This document shows positions 16,103 to 24,469 of a stretch of DNA of 38,489 nt, one piece after another (the first letter of the stretch is position 1; every line of letters starts with the position of its first letter). The translations under genes were made by a program, and so were the position numbers. The notes beneath the pieces are model-generated. The model saw only the letters and a list, made by a program, of their open reading frames with translations, was not told where the DNA came from and made no database searches. Source of the DNA: Sphingobium sp. (GTDB taxonomy: Bacteria > Pseudomonadota > Alphaproteobacteria > Sphingomonadales > Sphingomonadaceae); the NCBI GenBank assembly GCA_017984895.1, contig JAGNYO010000020.1, positions 1 through 38,489 on the forward strand, read 5' to 3'.

Positions 16103-17514
16103 TGGGTATCGAGATTAAAATGCCGGCTCTCTCCCCGACAATGGAGGAAGGCACCCTTGCCAAATGGCTGGTCCAGGAAGGGGACAGCGTAAAATCCGGC
16201 GATCTGCTCGCCGAGATCGAAACGGACAAGGCAACGATGGAATTCGAGGCTGTCGATGAGGGAACTATTGGCAAGATTGTCATCCCCGCAGGGACCGAGA
16301 ACGTAAAAGTCGGTGCGGTGATTGCCGTGATGGCTGGCGAGGGCGAGGGGAGTGCCGTCTCCGCGCCAGCATCAGCTATCGCACCTGCCCCGGCACCAGC
16401 CATGGCGGAAAGCGCGCCTCCCGCGGCCCCTGAGTCGGCATTCGTGCCGGCTGCGGCCGAAAGCGGCACGACACAACTGGCGGCAGACGCCAAGGCGGCG
16501 CTAACCGTCCCCGCCATTCCCACCGGCACGACCTATGCCAAGGTCACGGTGCGAGAGGCGTTGCGTGATGCGATGGCCGAGGAAATGCGCGCCGACGAGC
16601 GCGTGTTTGTGATGGGTGAGGAAGTCGCGGAATATCAAGGCGCTTACAAGGTCACGCAGGGTCTGTTGCAGGAGTTTGGCGACAAGCGTGTGATCGATAC
16701 GCCGATTACCGAGCATGGTTTTGCCGGTGTGGGCGTCGGCGCGGCAATGGGCGGCTTGCGGCCCGTCATTGAGTTCATGACCTTCAACTTCGCTATGCAG
16801 GCGATCGACCAGATCATCAACTCCGCCGCCAAGACCAACTATATGTCTGGCGGCCAGATGCGCTGCCCGGTGGTATTTCGCGGCCCTAATGGCGCAGCAA
16901 GCCGCGTTGGCGCGCAGCACAGCCAGAATTACGGCCCGTGGTATGCGGCTGTGCCGGGGCTGATCGTGATCGCGCCCTATGACGCAGCGGATGCCAAGGG
17001 GCTACTGAAAGCGGCGATCCGTTGCCCTGACCCGGTGGTTTTCCTGGAGAACGAGCTGGTCTATGGACGCAGCTTCGATGTGCCGGTGCTGGACGACTAT
17101 GTTCTCCCTATCGGCAAGGCGCGGATCGTGCGCGAAGGGGCGGATGTGACGCTGGTCAGCTATTCCATCGGCGTTGGCATGGCCCTCGAGGCGGCAGAAG
17201 CGCTGGCGGCAGAAGGAATCAGCGCCGAAGTGATAGACCTGCGTACCCTGCGTCCGCTTGATACGCATAGCGTGCTGGCCAGCCTCAAAAAGACCAACCG
17301 GCTTGTCGTGGTAGAGGAAGGCTGGCCCGTTTGTTCGATTGCCAGCGAGATCATGGCCGTATGCATGGAGCAGGGGTTCGATGATCTGGACGCGCCGGTG
17401 CAGCGCGTGACCAATGAGGATGTCCCGCTCCCCTATGCGGCTAATCTCGAAAAGGCGGCGCTGATCGACGTTGGGCGCGTGGTGGCCGCTGCGAAGCGCG
17501 TTTGCTATAAGTGA
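16102..17514 (+). CDS. pdhB: Pyruvate dehydrogenase E1 component, beta subunit with N-terminal lipoyl domain
   Basis: This is the partner of PdhA. The 470-residue protein carries an N-terminal biotinyl/lipoyl domain (about 2-78) with lipoyl-attachment lysine K43 in [13 protein letters not shown] flexible Ala/Pro linker follows (about 85-135, [17 protein letters not shown]), then the transketolase-like E1-beta domain (about 145-470), with [20 protein letters not shown] and [17 protein letters not shown]. The lipoyl domain fused to E1-beta is a known trait of alphaproteobacterial pyruvate dehydrogenases. The start at 16102 shares a base with the pdhA stop. The gene ends four bases from the convergent TadE-like gene. 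E2 and E3 genes are not in the window. Confidence 0.97.
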   Translation: MGIEIKMPALSPTMEEGTLAKWLVQEGDSVKSGDLLAEIETDKATMEFEAVDEGTIGKIVIPAGTENVKVGAVIAVMAGEGEGSAVSAPASAIAPAPAPAMAESAPPAAPESAFVPAAAESGTTQLAADAKAALTVPAIPTGTTYAKVTVREALRDAMAEEMRADERVFVMGEEVAEYQGAYKVTQGLLQEFGDKRVIDTPITEHGFAGVGVGAAMGGLRPVIEFMTFNFAMQAIDQIINSAAKTNYMSGGQMRCPVVFRGPNGAASRVGAQHSQNYGPWYAAVPGLIVIAPYDAADAKGLLKAAIRCPDPVVFLENELVYGRSFDVPVLDDYVLPIGKARIVREGADVTLVSYSIGVGMALEAAEALAAEGISAEVIDLRTLRPLDTHSVLASLKKTNRLVVVEEGWPVCSIASEIMAVCMEQGFDDLDAPVQRVTNEDVPLPYAANLEKAALIDVGRVVAAAKRVCYK

Positions 17515-17518
17515 ACGG

Positions 17519-18226
17519 TCAGGTTGTAGTATACTGATCGCAGGCGTGAACGGTGGCGGCTTCCACATTATAGATGCCGCCGTTCGCGCCCGCACCGCTG
17601 ATCGGGCCGACATAGTCCCGGCTGTCGCGCACGATCATCGAGGCAAATTCGTGGATCGTCGGGTGCGGCACCAACCCTGATGTGAACAGCGGCTGATAAT
17701 CGTAGAACACCTCGACATACATCACGCCGGTGTCATCCGGCGTGGTGACGACCTGCCCGCTTGGTCCCATGCCGTTGAGGTTGGTGGCGCCCTGCACGCC
17801 CCACGTCGAAACGGAGCCTTTCAAGCCACGGCATCGCTGCCAGCGAATCTTGAATTTGGTGGTGGTATTGGGGTTTGCTACAGGCTCCAGGCTGGAAATG
17901 ATAACCCGGCCATGGGTGTAGAGATTGAGATTGCTCACCTGCATATTGGCGCCAGTCAACAGATCGTTGATGTCCGTCTCCGTCACTTGCGGATTACCTG
18001 TCAGTGCTACCCTACCCATACGGGAGCCGTTGTCCGCGACCTGTAACGCGATCTGTCCAACGCGCATCTTGACGATGGTAAAGTTGGTGATCTCGGTTGC
18101 GCTGACGAAGGTGACCAGCAGGAAGGGCAGCGCGGCAGCGAACTCCACCGCGGCGATAGCGCTGCGGTCGCGCATGATCCGGTGGAGATGGCAGGATAGC
18201 CAACGCAGGGATTTGAGGCCGATCAC
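17519..18226 (-). CDS. TadE-like Tad/Flp pilus assembly protein (third of cluster)
   Basis: TadE-type pseudopilins take part in assembly of Flp (tight adherence) pili at the inner membrane. This protein has 235 residues from the GTG at 18226, which overlaps the stop of the upstream TadE-like gene (GTGA). A start at the ATG at 18175 would give 218 residues. The N-terminal region RDRSAIAAVEFAAALPFLLV contains the TadE signature (short polar stretch, conserved Glu inside a hydrophobic helix). The remainder (about 50-235) is an extracytoplasmic beta-rich region ending HACDQYTTT. Together with the two upstream genes it forms an overlapping unit. Confidence 0.85.
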   Translation of the reverse strand: MIGLKSLRWLSCHLHRIMRDRSAIAAVEFAAALPFLLVTFVSATEITNFTIVKMRVGQIALQVADNGSRMGRVALTGNPQVTETDINDLLTGANMQVSNLNLYTHGRVIISSLEPVANPNTTTKFKIRWQRCRGLKGSVSTWGVQGATNLNGMGPSGQVVTTPDDTGVMYVEVFYDYQPLFTSGLVPHPTIHEFASMIVRDSRDYVGPISGAGANGGIYNVEAATVHACDQYTTT

Positions 18227-18846
18227 GGGCAATTCCTGGCCGTTGCGGTGCCATATTGCGACTGTGCGCCATAAGGCTGGTTCGCAAGCACCGTCGTCGC
18301 TCTTACTGTATTGTTGGCGGAGGTCCCCAACATCTTCCACAACGGAAACATGTGGGGATAGCTGACGGTGACGGTGTAGACGGTGATATCGCGCGCACCG
18401 CCCTGGCCGGAATTGCCGCCGTCCCTGTCCCATGTGCTGTTGTTATTGGCATCCGTATAAGGCTCGCCATTATCACAGGTGTTGTTGGTATTGGTGTCGG
18501 TATATGTTTCGGCCTGCGCGCCATAGGCGGACGAGAATGTCTTGTAATAACGGCGAGCGACTATGATGTTCGAATCCGTCATCGAGGTATTGAGTTTTTT
18601 CACCGCCGTGCGGATGCGCGTGTCGATCGTAGTCTGTGCGCTGTTGGCAGAACCGGTTTCAAGCGAACCGTCGCGCGCGGCTTTCTGAACCGTGCCCTGC
18701 AACACCGCCTGCATATAAAGGGAATGGGCGATGTCCAGTGTCCCCATCAGCAGCATGGCAAACGTCGGCGCGATCAGCCCGAACTCGGTCAGGGCCGTGC
18801 CACGCTCGCTGGCGAGCAGAGAACGAGGGTTCGTGTGCGCGCCCAT
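18223..18846 (-). CDS. TadE-like pseudopilin with Asp/Asn-rich putative calcium loops
   Basis: This 207-residue protein starts at the ATG at 18846, which overlaps the TadG-like stop by one base (TGATG). The N-terminal motif SERGTALTEFGLIAPTFAML (about 12-31) is the TadE signature, followed by a membrane helix. The extracytoplasmic part has two acidic/Asn repeats at about 108-137 (TDTNTNNTCDNGEPY and TDANNNSTWDRDG). These resemble calcium-binding DxNxNxxxD loops like those of dockerins and EF-hands. The C-terminus ends QYGTATARNCP. It probably assembles with the neighbouring Tad proteins. Calcium binding is inference from the residue pattern. Confidence 0.88.
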   Translation of the reverse strand: MGAHTNPRSLLASERGTALTEFGLIAPTFAMLLMGTLDIAHSLYMQAVLQGTVQKAARDGSLETGSANSAQTTIDTRIRTAVKKLNTSMTDSNIIVARRYYKTFSSAYGAQAETYTDTNTNNTCDNGEPYTDANNNSTWDRDGGNSGQGGARDITVYTVTVSYPHMFPLWKMLGTSANNTVRATTVLANQPYGAQSQYGTATARNCP

Positions 18847-21119
18847 CAGCTTATCAACCTCAGATCCGCGATCTCCGATGCGATTTGCTGGAATTTGGCA
18901 ATGAGGGTCGTGGTATCGGTGGCGTTGAAATAATGGGTGTTGGCGACGCCGGGTGCATTGGGGGTCGTGGCGCAGTTTTGCAGCCGCGTTTCTGTCGACG
19001 CGACGGTGCCGCCGCCATAAGACACCACCCAGAGTGTGATGTTCTGGTTCTTGATCGCAGTGCACAGCGCGGTGAGGCGCGCATTGACGATATCGTCGGT
19101 ATTGGTGCCGCTCGGCGCATAGCTCGTTTGCTTGCGGTTCCACCATGTAATGCCATAGGCTGAATAGTTGGTGGTCGAGGTGTTGGTGTCGCCATCGGTC
19201 ATGAACACGATGTGGCGCTGGATCGGCTGGCCGGACGGCGTGGCTGCGTTCTCGCTGGCGAAGATACCGGTGGGTGAGATGAAGCGCGCGCCCCACACCA
19301 TGCCGATATCATGATAGGTGCTGCCAGTCGCGACCAGACTGCTCAAATATGTTTCGAGCGCGGTGGCTGTGGACCAGACCTGAAGTTTTCTGGCCTCCGT
19401 CGGGCAGGAGATCGAGGAGAGCTGCGAAACTTGCGAGGCGTTGGTCGTGTTGCTCAATGATTTGTTGCCAGAGCTGTCATAGCGCATCCACGTGGCGTCA
19501 TTGAGGATCGGTCCCCACAAGGTCGCGCTGTTGCCGGATGTGGGCACAGTGACGAAATCCGTGTCATAGGCTGTGGAAGGGATCGGGCTCCAGTCCGATG
19601 TGCCGATAGTGCTGGCATTGGTGTTCTGAAAGGATTGACGCTCCTCGATGCAGCCGTCCCAATCAACGGACTGGTTGGCAACATATTTGAGCGTGGTGGC
19701 CGTGCTGGAGCCGGACAGGTAGACGCTCGGCCCGTTGCTGGTGGTGATGGGCAGCGCCACCGAGTTGTTCCAGCTCGATCCGCTTATCTTGAGGCCGGAT
19801 ATGTTGTGCGACATCTGCTTGTATGTCCAACCGGTCACGACGTTGTTGTAGGCGGTCCATGTGACCGGCTTGGTCGAACTGCCCGTGCGGCTCACGGTAT
19901 AGCTGCGGTTGTTGGAACTTTGCAGGCGGCAGGAACCAGCGCCGCTGGTGCTCCACTTATAGCGGTAGCCTTTGGCGGTATGGTCGTTGTTCTGGCTGTA
20001 GTTGAGGGTCTGTGTGATGTCTGTGCCGTATACGGGCGTGCTGCTGCCTGTCAGTGAAGCGGATTGAAGGCTTCCACTATCCGTATAATCCAGCATGCCC
20101 GTGCCCATGGTGTTGAGCAGGGGGCAGGTCGTGCTGTTTTTGCCTGTATAGGTTTTCGGCCATGAGGTGCTGTTGATCGTCACGGAGCCACCGCCGGTAA
20201 GGTTGCCCCAGCCAGAGTAAGCGGTATCGGTCGTCAGGTTAGACGGAGCGGCAGACCAGCTCCCCCAACTGATCGCGCTTTCCGTGCCGACAGTCCAGCC
20301 ATAGACGACCGGCGTCGTGTTGGCTTCTCTGCTCTGATAGGTCCAGGTATCCGCAAAAAAGCTGTTGGGCAGCAATTTGCCGACGTTGACGTTAACCGAG
20401 TAAGGCATGAAGCCAAAGCGTATCTGCGCCGTTACCGTGCCCGATGGGGTGGAGCCGCAATTCTCGGTCGTGTCTATCTTTGCCAGCGCTTCGTAGAAGC
20501 ATTTGACGGCGGAGCGCAGCCCCTTCATCTTGGCCACAGAATCTTCAACGTTTCCATTGCTACCACCGGGACAGCTATACCCGCTGTGGGCGACCTGGCA
20601 GTTCATCGAGCCGGTATTGTCGATCACGAACATCACGTCGGTGTTCGGAATTTCCATCTTCGCGGTGCAGGAGACGTTTAATGCCTTGGAGGTGATGCCA
20701 AGCACCCTGATGACCATCATAGGCATAGTGACAGAGGCCGTGCCACTCACCACGCCTGCGGACTCGGAGAAGTTTTTCGTAACCGTGCCGGTCCCGTAGT
20801 CCCCATCCTTGAAATTGCCTTCAAACATGTTGATGGCGCGCGCTTCGGTGCTGCCGGTGCCGGTAGTCCAGCTCCCTGTATCCATTGCCTTGCGGCCCGC
20901 GAGGGCACCGGCATCGCATGCTTGTTGCAGGCGGGTCTTGGCGAGGTAGAGGCGGCTCATGTCCACACCGCCGCCGACAAGTCCGAGCAGCGGGATCAGG
21001 AATGCCGCCGTCATGAACAGCACATTGCCCGCCTGATTGCTCAGCAGGCGTTGCAAAAAGCCCTTTTGCCCGTCCGGTTTCCATGCCATGCGATTGTTCA
21101 CCCAGCCTTTGTCCCACAA
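18846..21119 (-). CDS. TadG-like pilus assembly protein with von Willebrand factor A domain
   Basis: This large 757-residue exported protein has an N-terminal Tad/TadG region: NQAGNVLFMTAAFLIPLLGL (about 28-47) as signal anchor, followed by GVDMSRLYLAKTRLQQACDA, typical of the Flp-pilus TadE/G family. A vWA domain starts near residue 162, with the metal-ion-dependent adhesion site DNTGS (167-171) in VMFVIDNTGSMNC. It appears split by a long Ser/Thr/Gly/Asn-rich insertion (about 270-560), then resumes with IVFMTDGDTNTS and LWVVSYGG near the C-terminus. Related TadG proteins act in adhesion and pilus biogenesis. The ATG at 21119 is used; 21089 is an alternative. It is first of three overlapping tad genes. 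Confidence 0.9.
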   Translation of the reverse strand: MWDKGWVNNRMAWKPDGQKGFLQRLLSNQAGNVLFMTAAFLIPLLGLVGGGVDMSRLYLAKTRLQQACDAGALAGRKAMDTGSWTTGTGSTEARAINMFEGNFKDGDYGTGTVTKNFSESAGVVSGTASVTMPMMVIRVLGITSKALNVSCTAKMEIPNTDVMFVIDNTGSMNCQVAHSGYSCPGGSNGNVEDSVAKMKGLRSAVKCFYEALAKIDTTENCGSTPSGTVTAQIRFGFMPYSVNVNVGKLLPNSFFADTWTYQSREANTTPVVYGWTVGTESAISWGSWSAAPSNLTTDTAYSGWGNLTGGGSVTINSTSWPKTYTGKNSTTCPLLNTMGTGMLDYTDSGSLQSASLTGSSTPVYGTDITQTLNYSQNNDHTAKGYRYKWSTSGAGSCRLQSSNNRSYTVSRTGSSTKPVTWTAYNNVVTGWTYKQMSHNISGLKISGSSWNNSVALPITTSNGPSVYLSGSSTATTLKYVANQSVDWDGCIEERQSFQNTNASTIGTSDWSPIPSTAYDTDFVTVPTSGNSATLWGPILNDATWMRYDSSGNKSLSNTTNASQVSQLSSISCPTEARKLQVWSTATALETYLSSLVATGSTYHDIGMVWGARFISPTGIFASENAATPSGQPIQRHIVFMTDGDTNTSTTNYSAYGITWWNRKQTSYAPSGTNTDDIVNARLTALCTAIKNQNITLWVVSYGGGTVASTETRLQNCATTPNAPGVANTHYFNATDTTTLIAKFQQIASEIADLRLIS

Positions 21120-21238
21120 CCCGAATGGCCCGCAGCGGCGGTCGTCGCGCTATAAAGGCGCATCTCGAGCTATCCGGAGGGAATAGAGCCGACCTCTTAA
21201 GAATTGGTGATCCGGTGGAATGAAGAAAAACTTAACAC

Positions 21239-21895
21239 ATGGATGAAACACCCGAAATTCTGCCCTTTCAAAGGCTTGTATGTGCAGCGGCATGCGCATC
21301 GCTAGGGCGCGCAGTGCATGTGTTTGCGCTCGATAACGCCTGCGCGCACATCGCCCGCACAGTCACAGAACCACTCATGGCCCAGATCCGCCTCGCCTGG
21401 TGGCGTGACGGGCTGACCGCCGATGCGCTCGGGCCGATGCATCAGGCGCCCGATATTGCTGCGCTGCGCGCGGTGCCGGACTTTAGCAGTGCACGCGCGG
21501 GGATGATCGCGCTGGTCGATGGGTGGGAAGCGCTTATCGTTCGTGATGATGCCGGGGCAGGGCAGGAGATCCTTTCTGCCTACGCGCAGGGGCGGGGGGG
21601 CGGACTGTTCGCCGCGCTCGCGCCGGGGCACGCGGAATACAGCGCCCTTGCGGGGCAGATATGGGCGCTGTGGGATCTTGCCGGCCATGTTCATGACCCA
21701 GAATTGGCGGGTATGGCCATAGACTTTGCGCGCGTTCTGGTGGAGCAACAGCAGGCTAATCCTCGCTTGCCGCGCATGCTCGCCATGATGGCTGGCGTGG
21801 CGCGCGAAGATGTGCGGCGGGGAAGGGGCGCGCCCCGGCTGTTGACGCCGCGGCTTTATGGACGTTTGGTGCGTATCCAGCTATTCGGTCGATAA
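21239..21895 (+). CDS. Squalene/phytoene synthase-fold protein, divergent
   Basis: This 218-residue protein is shorter than true phytoene or squalene synthases (about 280-300 residues). It shows the family's N-terminal features (ALDNACAHIARTVTEPLMAQ then IRLAWWRDGL, about 30-62), as in the NDUFAF6-like branch. The Asp-rich DxxxD prenyl-diphosphate motifs are not evident, so it is unlikely to be a classical carotenoid synthase. The NDUFAF6 branch assists complex I assembly in mitochondria; a similar role here is speculation. The ATG at 21239 follows an A-rich leader. It is followed 18 bases later by an EF-hand gene on the same strand. Confidence 0.8.
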   Translation: MDETPEILPFQRLVCAAACASLGRAVHVFALDNACAHIARTVTEPLMAQIRLAWWRDGLTADALGPMHQAPDIAALRAVPDFSSARAGMIALVDGWEALIVRDDAGAGQEILSAYAQGRGGGLFAALAPGHAEYSALAGQIWALWDLAGHVHDPELAGMAIDFARVLVEQQQANPRLPRMLAMMAGVAREDVRRGRGAPRLLTPRLYGRLVRIQLFGR

Positions 21896-21913
21896 GACGC
21901 GCAGGGGGGCAAT

Positions 21914-22375
21914 ATGAACCGTTTTGTAGCCGGAGGTGTGGCGGGGTTGCTGCTGGTGGCGGCGGGGCTGTTTTGGTGGCAGGGAAGGGCCGAGCGTCAG
22001 CAGGTAGTCGCGCCCCGCCCCGTAGCGATGGCAACGCCGGTCGAAAGCCTGCCAGAGGGAGAGGATAACGCCTTGGGTGCCGCGCCGCCCATGCCACCCG
22101 AAGCGCGGGAGGAGGACCGCGAGGCTAAGCGATTCGGTCGCTATGACCATAATCGCGATGGCATCGTTACCCGTATCGAAATGATGGCCAGTCGAACCGA
22201 CGATTTCAAGAAGCTGGACAAGGATGGCAATAACCTGCTCAGCTTCGAGGAATGGGCGGTAAAGACATCGGACCGTTTTGCCGGGGCAGACGCAAACCGG
22301 GATAGCAAACTTACACGCAGCGAATTCGCGACCACCGCGCCGAAACCTGGCCCCAAGCCCCGATGCGCGTGCTGA
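21914..22375 (+). CDS. Exported EF-hand calcium-binding protein
   Basis: This 153-residue protein begins with a membrane anchor or signal segment (residues 4-23, FVAGGVAGLLLVAAGLFWWQ). A Pro/Ala/Glu linker leads to three EF-hand-like loops: DHNRDGIVTRIE (about 78-89), DKDGNNLLSFEE (about 101-112) and DANRDSKLTRSE (about 124-135). The first two keep the D-x-N/D-x-D/N-G pattern with a Glu at position 12; the third has Ser in place of the usual Gly. It is likely periplasmic and calcium-binding. The ATG at 21914 follows CAGGGGGG about 5 bases upstream. It may be cotranscribed with the preceding gene. Partner and role are unknown. Confidence 0.88.
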   Translation: MNRFVAGGVAGLLLVAAGLFWWQGRAERQQVVAPRPVAMATPVESLPEGEDNALGAAPPMPPEAREEDREAKRFGRYDHNRDGIVTRIEMMASRTDDFKKLDKDGNNLLSFEEWAVKTSDRFAGADANRDSKLTRSEFATTAPKPGPKPRCAC

Positions 22376-22387
22376 TGCAGCAGGGGT

Positions 22388-23740
22388 TCAGGCTGGCTCG
22401 GAGAGCAGGTGCGCCTCCATCCATGCCATGAAATCCGCCCGCGCACGGCTGGTGTAAGCGCGTTTGCGCTCCTTCTTTTTCGTGGCTTCATCGGGCGGGG
22501 GCATCAGGCCAAAATTGACGTTCATTGGCTGGAATGTGGCTGCATCCGCCCCGCCAGTGACATGGGCGAGAAGAGCGCCGAGCGCGGTCGTCACCGGCGG
22601 AGGGCTGAGTGCACGCCCGGCCAGCTCCGTCATCGCGAAGCGCGCAGCAATAAGGCCAATCGCCGCACTTTCTACATAACCCTCGCATCCGGTCATCTGC
22701 CCGGCAAAGCGGATATGCGGCGCAGATTTCAGACGCAGCGTCGGATCGAGCAACTTCGGGCTTTGGATAAAGGTGTTGCGGTGCAGCCCGCCCAGACGTG
22801 CGAATTCGGCCTTCTCCAGTCCCGGAATGGTGCGGAACAGCTCCACCTGCGCGGCATGCTTGAGTTTGGTTTGAAAGCCGACCATGTTCCACAGCGTGCC
22901 AAGCGCGTTGTCCTGCCTCAGTTGCACCACCGCATAGGGCCAGCGCCCGGTGCGCGGATTATCCAGCCCCATCGGTTTCATCGGGCCATGGCGCAACGTC
23001 TCAATCCCGCGCGAGGCCATCACCTCAATTGGCATACACCCTTCGAAATAGGGGGTATCCTTCTCCCACTCGCGAAACTCGGTTTTAGGGCCATCGAGCA
23101 GTCCCTGCACGAATGCCTGATACTGCTCCCGATCCATCGGGCAGTTGATGTAATCTTGCCCTGTGCCGCCACCGGGGCCAATCTTGTCCCAGCGGTTTGC
23201 CATCCAGCAGATGTCCATATCGATACTGTCCCGATAGACGATGGGTGCGATGGCATCGAAAAAAGCGAGGCTTTCTGCTCCGGTAATAGCACAGATACTG
23301 TGGCTTAACGGTTCGGCGGTGAGCGGGCCAGTCGCAACGATGGTAAGGCCACCCGACGGCAGCACGTCAATCCGCTCACGGATGATTGTGATATTGGGGT
23401 GCAGGGATAGTGCGCGCGTCACGCCGTCTGAGAAAATGTCCCGATCCACCGCCAAAGCCGAACCGGCTGGAACCTTCGCTTCTTCTGCCTGTGCCATTAT
23501 CACAGAGTTGAGATCGCGCATCTCCTGATGGAGCAGGCCTACGGCATTATTCTCTGCATCATCCGAGCGAAAGCTGTTGGAACAGACCAGTTCGGCAAGA
23601 TCATCCGTCTGGTGTGCGGGAGTGGAATGCCCTGCGCCGCGCATTTCCGAGAGGCGCACCCTCACCCCAGCTTGTGCAAGCTGCCACGCCGCCTCGGAGC
23701 CGGCCATGCCGCCGCCAATGATGTGCACCTGATATGTCAT
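22388..23740 (-). CDS. trmFO: Methylenetetrahydrofolate-tRNA-(uracil-5-)-methyltransferase TrmFO
   Basis: TrmFO is a flavoprotein that forms ribothymidine at position 54 of tRNAs using methylenetetrahydrofolate. The 450-residue protein from the ATG at 23740 ([20 protein letters not shown]) has the FAD-binding [10 protein letters not shown] motif. The catalytic cysteines are in [10 protein letters not shown] (about residue 53) and [15 protein letters not shown] (about residue 228). [16 protein letters not shown] lies near the C-terminus. An ATG at 23761 would add seven residues not typical of the family. It converges on the EF-hand gene with a 12-base gap. Confidence 0.96.
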   Translation of the reverse strand: MTYQVHIIGGGMAGSEAAWQLAQAGVRVRLSEMRGAGHSTPAHQTDDLAELVCSNSFRSDDAENNAVGLLHQEMRDLNSVIMAQAEEAKVPAGSALAVDRDIFSDGVTRALSLHPNITIIRERIDVLPSGGLTIVATGPLTAEPLSHSICAITGAESLAFFDAIAPIVYRDSIDMDICWMANRWDKIGPGGGTGQDYINCPMDREQYQAFVQGLLDGPKTEFREWEKDTPYFEGCMPIEVMASRGIETLRHGPMKPMGLDNPRTGRWPYAVVQLRQDNALGTLWNMVGFQTKLKHAAQVELFRTIPGLEKAEFARLGGLHRNTFIQSPKLLDPTLRLKSAPHIRFAGQMTGCEGYVESAAIGLIAARFAMTELAGRALSPPPVTTALGALLAHVTGGADAATFQPMNVNFGLMPPPDEATKKKERKRAYTSRARADFMAWMEAHLLSEPA

Positions 23741-23803
23741 GCGAAGGCCGCATAACGGCACTGGATCGCTTTGGATAGAGGCGCTTGTCTTTGAAGGCGG
23801 ACG

Positions 23804-23995
23804 TTAGTCGGCAACGGTGCCGACGACAGCACCAGTCGCGCCACCGATGACCGCGCCCTTCTTGACATTTTCTCCGGTTGCCGCCGCCACTACGGCTCCT
23901 GCGGCACCGCCCACTGCGGCTCCCGTTACGGTTGAACAGGCGTTAAGGCTAAAGGCGCTGGCGAGAATTACGGCCGGCATAAGAATTTGCTTCAT
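23804..23995 (-). CDS. Small glycine-zipper lipoprotein
   Basis: This 63-residue protein starts at the ATG at 23995 (MKQILMPAVILASAFSLNAC). Residues 1-19 form a lipoprotein signal with lipobox LNAC (Cys19). The mature part TGAAVGGAAGAVVAAATGENV followed by AVIGGATGAVVGTVAD is a repeated Gly/Ala zipper, as in many small envelope lipoproteins. It is probably anchored in the outer or inner membrane facing the periplasm. The AGGACCGAGGTC stretch precedes the start. The function is unknown. A longer frame from 24040 is less likely because it would bury the signal peptide. Confidence 0.85.
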   Translation of the reverse strand: MKQILMPAVILASAFSLNACSTVTGAAVGGAAGAVVAAATGENVKKGAVIGGATGAVVGTVAD

Positions 23996-24118
23996 GACCT
24001 CGGTCCTTGTTGGAAATTGGTATGAAGGGAAAATCCTCAACCTGGCTTTATGGTTCCCCTCTGCGCGACAGACCTACTTTCGCCAGCGACCAGCAACAGT
24101 TCCTCAGGATAGCGTCCG

Positions 24119-24469
24119 CTAAAAGCCCGCTGGAAATACATGCCGCCCGTCCGGGTCGAGGCGCAGGGTCGCTTTGGTGGTAACGGCGCTCATCTGGATC
24201 GGTCCATAGATATGCGGAAAGAGGGCGCCGCCGCGCGATGGCTCCCATTTCACCATATCACCCAGCGCGGGCAAATCTATCATAGCGAGAATAAGATCAT
24301 CCTGACCTGCGAAGTACTTTGCGACCGTTTCCGCCACCTGATCGCGGGCGGAGAGGTGGATATAGCCATCGGCGATATCCACCGGCGCACCGGCAAACAC
24401 GCCCGTCTCGCGAAAGACGCTCCATTGCGCGCGCGTCAGCACCTTGAAGGCGAACAGTGGTTCGGTCAC
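24119..24469 (-). CDS. DUF952 domain-containing protein
   Basis: This 116-residue protein has the DUF952 pattern: FKVLTRAQWSVFRETGVFAG (about 8-27), DGYIHLSARDQVAETVAKYF (34-53), and FPHIYGPIQMSAVTT near 84-98. The family is uncharacterised; distant similarity to ADP-ribosyl-transferring folds (KptA/ART-like) has been suggested for it. The ATG at 24469 overlaps the gyrA stop by four bases (ATGA), so it is expressed behind gyrA. The coupling to a gyrase gene is unlikely by itself to indicate function. Confidence 0.88.
   Translation of the reverse strand: MTEPLFAFKVLTRAQWSVFRETGVFAGAPVDIADGYIHLSARDQVAETVAKYFAGQDDLILAMIDLPALGDMVKWEPSRGGALFPHIYGPIQMSAVTTKATLRLDPDGRHVFPAGF

Noticed and set aside
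24040..24070. GGAAC motif upstream of the glycine-zipper lipoprotein as an EcfG promoter
   Set aside because: The sequence 16-17 bases downstream reads GGAT, not CGTT, so only half the motif is present.
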